From Lactarius indigo (lineage: Eukaryota > Basidiomycota > Agaricomycetes > Russulales > Russulaceae): a stretch of DNA of 64,000 bases. Positions 21,081 through 32,513 of this stretch are shown piece after piece (the first letter of the stretch is position 1; every line of letters begins with the position of its first letter). The DNA lies in assembly GCA_025766275.1 (NCBI GenBank), contig JAFKAC010000008.1, forward strand, positions 1,736,001-1,800,000, read 5' to 3'. Made by a program: the position numbers and the translations under genes. The notes beneath the pieces are model-generated. The model worked only from the letters and a program-made list of their open reading frames with translations, did no database searches and was not told the DNA's origin.

Positions 21081-21780
21081 ACTTTCTACGCTAGGTCTGT
21101 GGCGCCATGCCGTTCACCCAGTTTTCCGGCGCTGCCATCTCTGATCCCTCGCCTTACTCGATCGTGGTAGAGCTGCGGAGGTAGGTGCTTTGTCTTTCCG
21201 TGCCCTGAGAAATGCCCCACGCACATACCTTGCTAACAGCGTCAACCCCCATCCCCTATCATTCAGTGAGCTGCTGAGCAAACATCTCTTTCGAGACTTT
21301 GGCTCCGGGTAGAGACGGACACTGGACCCAGTATGGTGCGCATGTCGACCATTGATTGTGCTTTGAATACTTATACAGGGTCTACAGGATATGTGGGCCA
21401 TTGTGGCGCATCAGGGGGACCAACCTCGGTAATATGTACTCGTTGCCAACCACGCCTTTTTGACCGGTGATCGACTCGGACCTCCTTCCCGGCGCCTCAT
21501 CCTCGTGAGAGTGTACAGCGGGATCGCCAAGGCCCAGGCGGGGTGAGTGTCGTTACCCTCCCTGTTCTTTTTGGCACATGAATTTCCTCGCGTTACGTCC
21601 TCCCCCCGGACCTTAGTAACCTCGTCGTTCTGCAGGACCGCATCAGAAGTCCTATGACTTCTGTCGGCCGTACGGGGTGTGATATTCACGTACAGCACCT
21701 CATCGCCGACGATCGTGAAGCTTCCCCTTGACGCGGCAAGCGTCAACTTTATTTATGGTGCCGTCAAATGAGGTTCAGCG
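21081..21780 (+). pseudogene. Class 3 lipase pseudogene
   Basis: A decayed tandem copy of lipase A. Traces of the mature N-terminus (counterpart of FAPFTHFAAAAFCDP is readable as MPFTQFSGAAISDP near 21107), the GTGAGTT-like donor with diverged intron, the GGDGI region, the GYVGH/IVAHQGTN segment near 21390-21430, and a corrupted GHSLGAAL elbow near 21700. Frames change repeatedly and the 3' half is missing. Confidence 0.75.
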
Positions 21781-23136
21781 TCGACACGTACCTTGGCTCA
21801 AGAGACGGGGTCATAATGGGGAGTTGTTGTTTGTGAGGGAGAGACACGATTAAATGATGGGCAATTCAATTACATTCATTCCATTGATGCTCTTGGGGCA
21901 CACTTCGCGGACTCACGCATTTGCGCATTTAGCCAGTTCATCCCTACTATCCACATTATGATCCGACGCATCACCTTCAAATTACAGTATGCTACAGGCC
22001 TGCACAGTAAGTATGCAACAAGGCTACGTATCGCAAGCCTACGTCATGTAGATATGAACTTGGTTACCACCGGTAACACTATACGAAAGGGGATAATACC
22101 AAAGTCGCATTGGTGGACTATTGATGGAACCTTTGCAAAAAAAGCATTCTATTGCATTAGTTTTCCTTTTGCAAAACCCAACTGTCGGGATGCGCCCTTC
22201 CTAGCCCCGCGGTCATGCCGTGACGTCGGCCATACTACGTGCTGGGAACTTGGCAAACCCCTTGCGACGATGGGAAGAGGGGAAGGGTGCGCCGGTGGCG
22301 TCGGGTACGCGACATTACAGCAGCGCTTTACAGTGCGGTTTTGAAGATCTTCCTCCTCGGAAAGCTTACGAAGTAATTGAGGCCTCGGCGCCAACATGTC
22401 AATTTTCACTTCCAGTGATCCTGGGCCTGCGTCCTAAGGACCTGAGAGAGGCGGCGCCCGGCATGGCCGCGTTGAATCCGTGGTTTACTGTATGACGCCA
22501 AGGGGTTGCCTGCCGTACTGGACTCGTGCGTGGAAACAGATCCGTCGCACGACAGTCATGGCTCGCACGCCGTCGGGACCGTATTGTACCTGTCGTGTCT
22601 AGCCCAGCCCATCCCCTCCCCATGGTCGCAGTCGTGGCGCACGGAATTTGACGGAAGAGTACGTACAGGTAGTGTATTTTGCGCGGGTGCCTTTGGCACA
22701 CAGGGGGTCATTTGAGTTGCCGGACCCGACAGTGGTCATTGCCCGCCACGCCGCACAGCCGTGTTACTCGGGAGAGGACTACAAGTTGAGATTTGAGAAG
22801 TCCGTCCTAGGTCCCATGCAGCCGGATAGCTCGGGAAGTGACACGCGTACAGGGGTTGAAGATAAGAGTAGGAGGCCGAGCATCGAATGGAAGCCCCGCG
22901 TTCACAACAGATGGCGACGTGCCTCGGGCCAGCGTGACCATACGATACTTGGGGCGAGAGCGCGGAAATGTGAGACGGCTGATGGTTGAATGCCATATGC
23001 GGCTTTGAGCTTGAGGATGCGATAGGTGTGGTCTTGTTTGGGGTCGGCGGGCGGCCCGAGTCGCGGAGGGCCGGGAAGCTGCGCAACCGTCGGGGTCGAC
23101 TCGACTGAGATTTCCAAGCGATCACCCGTCGTAACC
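21781..23136. other. Intergenic
   Basis: A transition from the accessory region to the housekeeping block. ORFs at 21958-22344 and 22648-22989 show no domain or splice pattern. Composition becomes GC-rich from about 22200. Confidence 0.45.
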
Positions 23137-25299
23137 ATGAGAGAGCTGCTCCCCTCCTCCTCAATGAGCTGGCACATCGGCCGCGGCCGCGGCCTCCTCC
23201 CCCTCCTCCCTTTCCTCCTCGCACTCACAGCAGTGGACGCCCACGAACACCCAGACGAGCTCACCGAAGAGATGGCCAATGCGCCCGTCGACACAGTCCT
23301 CTGGATACACATATTCCTTCAGGCTTCCGTCTGGGGCGTCCTCTTCCCCATCGGCATGGTACTCGGCCTCTCACGCAGCCGCTGGCACGTTCCATTGCAG
23401 GTGCGCCGACGATCAATGTCCCATTTCTTTTCGTTCTTTCGTCGCTCATCCGCTGAAAAAGGCCGCGGGAATCGTCCTCACGCTTGGCGGCTACGTCCTA
23501 GGGCACGCCCACGGCGGCCGGCAGTTCCTCTCAAGCGCCCACGGCGCGCTCGCCAAGCTCCTTTTCGTGCCCCTGGCCGCGCAACTCGCGCTGGGCGTGT
23601 ACCTTAAGCTGCACATCCACGAGCGGACGCTGCGGCCGTGGGCCGTGCGCGCGCATGGCGTCGTCGGAAAATCGTACCCCGTGCTTGGGTGGACGCAGAT
23701 GCTGTTTGGCGCGATCGTGTTTCGCGGGTACTGTCGGGATGGCGCGCTGCCTCAATGTCTGGCACATTATATTATGGTGCGTCCGTGCGCGCTCTCCTGT
23801 GGAGCGCCGGCTTTACGCGCGTGTACGATCTAGGGCGGTGGCTTTATCGCGTACGGAGTCATCCTGGCAATTCTGCTCCTCGTTGGGGAGGCATGGATCC
23901 GCAGAAGTGGACGCAGCCCAGACTCGTGGGACTCGTGGGTTATCCTGGTCTGGGTGCGTGTGCCCTTGCCTTGCTAGCACGATCCGAGCTGATCGTATCT
24001 TTTTCGGACAGGGAATCGGTGCGTTTTCTGGTTCATCTTTTTTCTGCCGCGATCTGCTCAGATCCCGCTCTTTCTTATTTCCGGCTGTTCAGTCAACACG
24101 TTTACCGAGCACCGCGGCAGTGTGTGGTCGGTCAAAGACATGCAGCATACGTACGTCTCTGAAACATCACCTTCTGGCCATCTTGACGAGTCCCTATATG
24201 CAGCATCCTCGGCATCTTGTGTGAGTTCATATCTCTCCAGGCATGCGATACCACCGTTCATTCCGTTCATTTCGCGACTGGACTATAGGGTGGTGCGGGG
24301 GTATTCTTGGCGTCTATCTATCCCGGAACAATCAGGTGGGCCTGCTGCCCTTCACCCCTAGTATCGCCGACGAGTCCTGACACACGTCCGATCTCATTTT
24401 ACTTGCCAACTTGCAGCGGACAGTTGTGCCCTCGATCATGTTAGTAGTGAGACTTCCTTTTTTTTTTTTCTTTCCGCCAACCCCGTGCCCAACTGCGCCT
24501 CGCTAATTTCAACAACGAGCGTAGCATTATCCTGACCGGATACGCGATGTCCGACCACACGCAGGCCCTGGCACTCTCGACAAAGGTGCACGGTGTATTC
24601 GGCTACACCCTCATGCTGGCTGGCGTTACGCGCCTCGCCGAGGTGTGCTTCGTCGCCCCGTCGTACACGCCTGCGGACGGGGTGGAGGACGACAGATCGG
24701 AACACACGCTCGCAGACAGTGCCGCCGCAGAATCTGGGGCCGCTTCCAAGGGCCGTGCATTCAGGCATCTACCACCGTTCGTGAGTAACAGTGCCAGATC
24801 TCCTCCCCGTTTCCTTTTATCGTTATCGTTATCGTTATCACTGTTTTTTTTTTTTGAACTGAATGCCGACGCGATGAACCACGGTAGCTTTTAGTGGCCG
24901 CGGGCCTCTTGTTTATGTCCGCGACCGACGAAGAACTGCACTACGTCCACGAGAGCGGAATGGACCATGTGACGTACATCCTTATCATGTTCAGGTACGA
25001 TTTCGTCCGGATTCTTCCCCTCCCTTCGCGCCTCGCCCCCGCCTGCTCCATTGCCTCCGGCTGACACATCCACCACACACAATAGCATCGCGTTCTTGCT
25101 ATACGCGCACATCGTCTTCTTGGTCACGCTGTACGCCACGTCGGGGCGCAATGCACCCGACGCGGCGCCGATGAAGGACACTTCTTCCGGCGCGATCGAG
25201 CTCACGGCGGCGCACACCACGCCACGCGGCGGATGGTACTCGCGCGTGCGCTCCGAGGAGCCGATGCACGTAATAGGAAACGATGAGGACGAGGACTGA
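23137..25299 (+). CDS. YTP1-like polytopic membrane protein
   Basis: Eleven exons that sum to 1428 nt (475 aa): 23137-23400, 23462-23776, 23834-23953, 24012-24018, 24093-24150, 24204-24220, 24289-24335, 24417-24439, 24525-24780, 24888-24994, 25086-25299. Signal/anchor [20 protein letters not shown], then [20 protein letters not shown], histidine-containing helices ([19 protein letters not shown]), [10 protein letters not shown], the conserved NTFTEHRG and [20 protein letters not shown], and a last helix pair ending [16 protein letters not shown]. This is the Ytp1 fungal family (DUF2427 N-terminal part plus C-terminal YTP1 domain), of unknown function, with weak resemblance to mitochondrial electron-transport membrane proteins. 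Exons of 7, 17 and 23 nt sit in the middle of the gene. Confidence 0.87.
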
Positions 25300-27321
25300 G
25301 TAGGGGTGGGGATTAGTGCGCCTCCGCTGCTCGCCACGCCTCACCAGACGGCAGAGCGCGTACTGTAGATAGACGTCTTACCTGACGAACGTTCCTTGTT
25401 GTCCTCTCGCTTCGCCCTGGAAAGACGCACGCACGCATATATTCACACACACATGTTGTATCCTCATCCCAAACATCCTCAGAAACGTTCTTATTTTCCA
25501 TTTCTCAGGGCGCCGTACTCCGTTGTTTTAATTATAAATTACTGTTTCTGTATCTATCATGATCAAACATGTCGGGTTACTTACTTGGCGAAACCCCATA
25601 TCGTTCTCCGAGGCCCGTCTACAACCCGGATACTTTCTTAGGAAAAAAATAAACGAAAGAGGAGGCTGCCGTCACCCGGTGTCCGATAGACAGGGTGGTA
25701 GAATGGGGATTAAGAACTCGTCGGTGCCTCGCGACGTCCGCGAATACTGTATGCGTACAGTGTCGCGCCGAGAATAGAGTCCGTTCATTCGGTCATTTTA
25801 TTCGTTCTGGCTTGTGCGCGACCAACGCACCACACCCACACGATATCATGACACGGTCCAATTGTCTCGTGCTCGTCTCGTGTTCATGCTTCTGTGTCTC
25901 CGTGCGGCGCAAAGGAGGCACTATTCGCATGACGAGTGCACGAGGTTGGGTGAGCTGCGCAAATTAAAGCACCATCGTCGCGATATGGGCTGTCCCGATA
26001 CGCGGAAATGCACTAGCCCGCCCAAAAAAAAAAAAAGGACTGAGTGTGAATACCCATAAACCGGGGATAGCTGGATTTGCGAGTCAGAGCAGCAATACAG
26101 TACCAAGAAGAAAAGGCCGGATGCGGACCGAGGATTTGGGTGGGGCCGTCGGGTTGGGAAACGGAAGAAGATGAACACGTATTTGGATCCACGATGATGT
26201 GAACTCAGTGTATGATCTAGAACCGCGGTCGAGCCTGCCTCGCTCCGCCAGCTCGTCGGTGCGGCTGCCTAGTATGACGTCAGGGGGAAGGGTTGAGAAA
26301 AGCGAATGTCACATGTACAGCTTCCCTTTCGCATCGACACACGTGTGATACGCTCCTCTGACCTGAGGTACCTACCGGATAATTTGATCAGAAACAAAGG
26401 CCGAATATTGAAGGCGACGACGAGGGGGCGAAATATGAAATACGAATGCATGGGAGGTAGCATATTTCGTTTTTGGATGGAAATGACGGAAGGGTCGAGG
26501 CGCGGGGATGTCGATAGAGCGGGGAAAACGTGACACTGACGGAACGCTATGGCGTCATAGCTCAGGAATCGTTCGGTCTCAAAGGTCTCGACGCTCGCCG
26601 GCCGGGCATTACAACCCACCGCCCCCACATATTACAACGCATGTATGATTGTGTGAGCCCCTGTGAGACCGGGCGTGTGCCTCCCTCTCGGTTGTAATGC
26701 ACGAAACAAAGGGCGTGAACGACAAAAAAAAAAACATAACATTGATCTGATCAATCGAGGTAGCGCGTTAGAAGTCTGGTCTGTTTTGGATGATACGACC
26801 CGACAGGGTGACGCGAAGCCCGTCGGACTCACCGAAGGCCAAAAAGTCTATTCGGTGGCTCGTCGCTTACCTCTCTCTGTCAAAGCAAAGGAGATCCAGC
26901 TAGACTGCGAGAGGACGGACAGAGGATGTGAAAAAAAAAATAGGAGGGATGGGCCGAGCTCGAAAGAAATAGCACCGCACCGTACCGTATTATGTACAGT
27001 GTTAGGAACTGACAGACACCGGCCGACCCACCGAGAGTATTATCCTTTCTTCTCTTACTTCTCTCCTCTTTCTTTCTCTCCCCCGTCCTGTGTTGATGCG
27101 TCCCCCTCTTCCCCTCTCTCACTCCAATTCATCTGATCTCTCCTCTCTTTTTCCGCCTTCACACTTCATCTCTGCACGTTTCCATACTCACATGCTGACC
27201 GCGTGTTGCTCTTAGACATCTATCTTCTCCTTCTCCCGTTCTTTTTTTCCTTTCCTTGTGCTCTTCCCCCCCACAAATCCGCCCAATCCCTCCACACTTG
27301 CCCAATTCCTCTCTCCAACAC
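25300..27321. other. Intergenic, long HSF-type gene promoter region
   Basis: About 2 kb with no supported gene. Contains CT-rich tracts at 27050-27300 just before the start codon, typical of fungal promoters and 5' leaders, and A-runs near 26025, 26725 and 26930. Confidence 0.5.
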
Positions 27322-29699
27322 ATGGACGTTCACTACCATACCATGTCTTCAGGCGAGCTTTCGTATCCCACTCAACAGTCCGTTCAGCAGCAATCTCAAC
27401 AACAACAGCAACAGCAATCTCAGCAACCACAGCAGCAGCATCGACAGAGACAGCCTCCGCCGACATGGCCAGCAGGCACGCATCTCCTCTCGACGCATGC
27501 ACCGTCCTACCCGTCCACCCCGTCCACCCCTTCCCTCGGTGACCCTCCACCTTATGGTGGCTACTTCCAACCACCCGGCCAAGCTATCCCGGAAAATTTA
27601 ATCGAGCGGTCCACCTTGTCGCTCAATCTCTCGTCCCTCAGCGTCACTTCGCCGACTAGCTTGTCCTCTCCCCTCACATCCACCGCCACCAGCGGTGTCT
27701 CGCCCATCACACCCATCAGCCCGTCGCAGGCGCCAAGCAGCCACCACACTACGCCTTTTGGCGCTCATCATTCCCAGTACCACGCTGCTCACCAACAGCA
27801 ACAACAGTCTCAGCAGCAGCAAGCACAGCAGCAGCAGCAGACGGGGCAGTTCTCGTTCACACCACCTGATAATCAAGGGGGGATCCGTTTCGATTCTGAT
27901 CCGACGCACGACTTGACCGCGCGCCGGGTGGCCTTGAGTAGCCGCTCGTCGTCGTCATCTGACAAGTCCGTTCCTAGGAAGCGAAGCTTTACGGCTGGGC
28001 ATAGCACGTCACTCCCTACCAACGTGGAAGAGCGCATGTTCGACGCTCTAGCCCAGCCCATGGATATCCATACCCCGGCGTCTTATGACGAAGTGGATAT
28101 GGGTTATCCCTCGTCCCTTGACCCAAACGGAAGTCCGATTGACGAGACTACGAGCGACGAGCAGGACGATCATCTCAAACCCCTGGACGGCCACATGACG
28201 TCGCCCACTTCTCATGTTCCCTCGTCCCTTCAGTCGAACGGCAGCGGGATGAACGTCATCGGCAAACCGATTGGTACCAATAACTTTGTGACGAAATTAT
28301 ACCAGTGAGTTCTCCCCCCAATTTTTTTTCTCTTATCCTCGCTTACTGAGATGTCAGGATGATCAATGATCCTAAATCTGCGCATTTCATCTCTTGGACG
28401 GAACTTGGCACCAGGTGAGTTGCTATCGTGTGACGTATGTGTTATCTTTTATTGATTTGATGTCAGTTTTGTTGTGTCGAACGTGGGGGAATTCAGTCGG
28501 ACTATTCTGGGCTCACACTTCAAACACAATAATGTAAGGAAAACCACTTATTTTTCCTATCGAACGCTTACTACGCATTTATTCTGGAACAGTTTTCTAG
28601 TTTTGTGCGTCAGCTGAACATGTATGGATTCCACAAAATCAATCGGGTCAGTTCGTCATTTGTTTATGACGTCATGCCCATATCTTATGAAAACAGACGC
28701 CACGCGCTCAGCGTACTTCTACCGATGCCCAAACCTGGGAATTCTCACACCACAAGTTCCTGCGAGCACGCCCAGATCTCCTCGAAGAAATAAAGCGCAA
28801 AGCCCTCGAGCCCGATCCCTCGATAAAGCATCGCGTCGAGCTCCCGGGCGAAGTCGCTGCCCAACTGGCCCAGATGCGGGACGATAACCGTCGCGTTGCT
28901 ACGGCTCTCGCTATGGAGAGGGCTAAAACAGAGCGCCTAACTATGCTCACAAAGGCGCTCTACGAAGCTTTCGAGAAAAACTTTCCTGGCTGGTGTACGC
29001 CCTCTTTCTCTCTTTATTTCCGTTTCCGTTGACGTAAATCATCTGCGCCCTAGTGCCTACGCCTTTTCCGGCGGACCTTGCCGATCCTGGCGACAGTCCA
29101 AACATCTACGTCACCACTCCCACAACTATATCCATATCGTCCCACGCGCCTTTCCCGGTCTCGGCCCTCTCCGCTGCTGCCTCTTTGCACTCGCTCTCAC
29201 CAGGGTCGAGCCCCACGACTGCCGATTTTCCAACCCACATACATCAGCACACCCACTCCCTCTCACGGCAGCATTCCTTCCCACACACGCACGCCCATTC
29301 ACACGCGCCCTACGGCACGTCACCATCCCCGGTTCCCATGGATTTCGATGACGCACAGGGCCGTAAACGGCAACGCACCTCGGCCGGAGGCATTCCACCA
29401 CCTCCGGCATCGAGTGCCGGCGCCAATGGTGTATCTCCGAACGGTCCGGGGTCTGCGGCCGTGGATGGGACCAAGCAACGCCTCGCGCGTGCGCGGAGTG
29501 ACTCGGCCCCACTTGGGTACAACAACTTTGGCTCGACCTGGGCGGCGACTCGACCGCGCAGTGGGAGTGGGCTCGCGGTGCGCACGTCGCGACGCGAGGA
29601 TATGGTCGTACCGAGTATCGGTAGTGTCGCTCGTGTCGCAGTGGGCACGCCGGTGCTCCCCCCCATGGGCTCGTTGGCGACGGCAACATCAGGGCCATA
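27322..29699 (+). CDS. HSF-type DNA-binding transcription factor
   Basis: Nuclear factor with one HSF domain. A long N-terminal region is rich in glutamine (polyQ tracts near 27385-27445 and 27800-27840), serine and proline. The DNA-binding domain starts at NNFVTKLYQMINDP and is split over five exons: [46 protein letters not shown], then WEFSHHKFLRARPDLLEEIKRK. A probable heptad-repeat oligomerisation segment follows (VAAQLAQMRDDNRRVATALA to LYEAFEKNF). The C-terminal half is low complexity with a basic GRKRQR stretch. The domain is closest in style to Hsf1/Sfl1/Mga1 proteins; which ortholog cannot be decided by eye. The start at 27322 is chosen because its context is good; an in-frame ATG at 27256 would add 22 residues. 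Confidence 0.88.
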
Positions 29700-30437
29700 A
29701 AAATGTGTTGGCGTCTCTGCAGGAAACGAAAACAATCATCGCATCGTGACTGCTCATCCAACCTTTTTTTCACGCCCTTTTATTTTGCTGGTTCCGCCAT
29801 ATTTTTTTTCACACCTCTTTACATGTTCTTCCTATGTCCGTCTCGTTCATCAACCAACACCACCAATCAGTCGGCCTGTCTGTTTAACATGTTGCTCGTA
29901 TTCCCTGTGCGTGTGCTTTCATTATTTTCCTCCTTCGCACGGATCTCAATCTTTTCTTTATCTTTTTCTCTGTGTTGTACATTTGTCGACAAAGATGACA
30001 AGTTTCCACTGTTCCTTTTCTTTGTTCATCACTGTTGTCGCTGCTTTTTTTTTTTCATCCCCCTTTTAAATATATAGCCTCTCTCGGCTCAAAGAGAGCA
30101 TTTCTCCATCTGTCCGTCCGTCTGTCTACCCATCTGTGGCACTGCGAGGAAGCCAAAGGTGGGGAAGAGAGGCTAACCACTATCGTTGTCGTGCTCGTCT
30201 CCGTTTTACTTTCTGGTCCCCTACCCCTCGTTTGCTCGCTTTCATAGACGAATTGTACGATATGGTCAGAACAACAACAAACTACCTCCTCTCGCTCACT
30301 TGCGTTGGCAGAGGACACTGAGAACCAAACAAAAAAAGTGAGATATTCCAAAATGAGGCAAGTTTACGCGTCAAGGTGCGCGTTCTTGGAAGACAGGAAC
30401 AGGTAAGTAAGGAGGTGAAGCGACGCTATGGGATGTG
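29700..30437. other. Intergenic, convergent 3' ends
   Basis: Pyrimidine-rich sequence between the HSF-type gene and the minus-strand gene ending at 30438. Only 3' untranslated regions are expected; nothing else seen. Confidence 0.5.
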
Positions 30438-31431
30438 TCACCAGCGAGAGTGAACTGATGTGTGCGGCGGCGACGGCGGCGGTGGCGCGTCACCAGATGG
30501 CACGTTGGTAGCCGTCACGGATGCGGACGCGTGTGCGGTGAGAGGTGGTGGTGGGTGAGGGCCTGTTGGGCTGGGGTAATAGGACGAAGAGGAAGACGAG
30601 GAGGAGCGGTGGTAGTTAGTCGCGTACTCAGTCGCCCCACCATGGTGCTACAAAATAGGTCAGCTGGGTCGGTGGGAGAGGGCGGTGGTTTTTACCTCAC
30701 GATCGGGCGGGGGGTGATTGTTGTACGAGCGCGAATGCGAGTGGGAGTGCCCGTTCGTGTGCGCGGCGGCGTATGGAGCCGGGGCAGGCGGGACCGGAGC
30801 GAGGACTGGCTGCGTCGTCGTGGTCGGGGACAGCTGGGCGTGCGTGGGCGTCGGGGTGGTCGTTTGCGCGGACGTCAGCGGCGGCGGTGCAGACTGCAGT
30901 TGTGGAGGCGGGCTGGCGGCGAGCGCCGAGTCTAGGAGCATGCTGGGGTCCCTATGTTAGCGGAGGAGGGAACCAGGAGAAGAGAGGGCGCACTTGATCT
31001 CGGCTTGGAGACGCAATTCTTTTTCGGTCGCGCGTTGGACGGCGCGGGTGTATTCTGTGTGCATCTGTGGGGCGGCGGCGCGTGAATTGAAGTAGGGAAT
31101 GGGAAAATTGGTAGGCATAGCGTACGGAGGTGACGGTGTCGTAGCGCTCGCGGAGGGTCTGGAATCTGTGCTGGCGCGTTAGGGGTAGACTGGATTAACG
31201 TGGTGGGCAGGCAGGGGGCGCACTTGTCTTTGTACCGCTGGACCCGCTGCGGCGGGTGTGACAGCTGTTGACCTTGCGCTGGGATGGGCTACACATACTA
31301 TAAGTTGTGATTGTCGTTAAAAAAACTCGGGTTGGACGACGCACGCGAGGTCGTTCTTCAGTCTTGATCATGGGAACGTCCTGCGTTGAAGGCGCGTGGG
31401 CTGCTGCGATTGGGATCGGGGAGGGATCCAT
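30438..31431 (-). CDS. Coiled-coil protein, possibly INO80 complex subunit F-like
   Basis: Six-exon model. Exon 1 is 31431-31345 (MDPSPIPIAAAH to ERPR). It continues with PIPAQGQQLSHPPQRVQRYK, then FQTLRERYDTVTS, then MHTEYTRAVQRATEKELRLQ, then the LLDSALAA segment and a proline, serine and histidine rich tail ending VHSRW. The arrangement RYKxKFxxLRxRYD followed by a helical heptad segment and LLDxL recalls the small fungal INO80F/TFPT-like subunits that anchor to the INO80 remodeller, but this is a weak motif match. It is divergent from the BRCT gene, with only 46 bp between start codons. Confidence 0.5.
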
Positions 31432-31477
31432 GATGGACAAGTGGCAGAGTCAACGATCGCGGCCCGGTTCTCGCACA

Positions 31478-32408
31478 ATGCAGACACAACTATTTACAGG
31501 CATAGGTACGCGCGCATACAGTACTACTGTACACCGTCTTGAGCTCAACGTTATAAAAAAGCCTGTTTCAGCCCGTTCGTTCCACCGGCGCTGCTCCGCT
31601 CCTGGGGTAAATTGAGTTTTTCGGCGCATACATCTCACTCTTCATGGTGTATCGCAGATATGCACGGCGGAACCGTGGCGCGGACGTATCAAGAGCGCCG
31701 CACGGCGCAGTACTATTTTTGCAGCGGCGCAGATGACCCATGGGTCGCTCGGTACGTTCCTCCTCCTCTCGTTCCGTGCGCCAAGCACCGACTGACAATT
31801 TCGCGCGCTAGGATATCCGTTCAGGGACTTATAGTATGTACTGTTCTCCGCAAGGCGCGCTCCTCCCTTTTCGATTTGACAGGTCTTTGACGCCGCGTGG
31901 ATCGCGCGCTGCGTGCGCGAGCAGTTCCACGTCGCCATTGCACCATACGTCCTTGACGGCGCCGCGGAGGAGCAGCAGCAGCAGCAGGTGAAGAAGGTAC
32001 ATGGCAAGCGCCGCGCATCAGAGCGCTTGTCGTCGTCGCCTGCTGCCCGTAAACCGCTCCGCGCACCGAAACGTGCGCGCTTGGGCTCGTCGCCTGATCA
32101 TAGCGTCAAGAAAGAGGACAGCGGCGTTCCGCATCTGGACCTTGCGGCCAAGCTCGAGTCCAAGCGGCGTGCGCGTGGCGGGTATGGTATTGCACCGCTC
32201 TTTTTTTTCTTTCTAATAATTCTGATTCCTCATTTATTGGAGAGAGGACGACTTTTTGCGAACGATATACGAGACGGCGGAAGTAGTAGGCCCGAGGCGC
32301 TTCACTGTCGATGCGGTGTTGCGCTCGTTGGAGGGCGTATCGATTGCTGGGGCGTGCGTGATTGAATGTGGAGAAGAGCACTTGGGTCGGCGGTTTCGAC
32401 TCTGTTAG
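31478..32408 (+). CDS. BRCT-domain protein
   Basis: Exons 31478-31505, 31562-31606, 31658-31751, 31812-31833, 31883-32181, 32243-32408 sum to 654 nt, 217 aa. The N-terminal half is a single BRCT domain: LFTGI start, MHGGTVARTYQE (the Gly-Gly turn), YYFCSGADD, and VFDAAWIARCVREQ with the conserved Trp. A charged linker with KKVHGKRRAS and KRARLG looks like a nuclear localisation signal. A C-terminal block (DDFLRTIYETAEVVGPRRF, VLRSLEGVSIAGACVIECG) is probably a second small conserved region. Likely a nuclear DNA-damage or chromatin adaptor; partner unknown. Upstream in-frame ATGs at 31430 and 31433 overlap the divergent gene's start codon. Confidence 0.72.
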
Positions 32409-32513
32409 ATTAGTTCATGGGTGCGTGTGAAAAATAGTCGGAAGTACCCGCGCTGTTTTGATTCGGAGCGAGCGAAACCGGGAAAGCCAACGCATAACGC
32501 ACAAACGACGACG

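Noticed and set aside
21958..22344. 128-codon ORF before the YTP1-like gene
   Set aside because: No domain and no support from splicing or neighbours.
24815..24855. CGTTAT repeats plus T-run in a YTP1 intron as a mobile-element tail
   Set aside because: Only four short repeat units, no target-site duplication and no element body.
27800..27845. CAG repeat as a microsatellite feature
   Set aside because: It encodes the glutamine tract of the HSF-type factor and is better described as part of that gene.
29126..29773. 215-codon minus-strand ORF opposite the HSF-type gene
   Set aside because: Shadow of the coding bias of the long last exon of the transcription factor.
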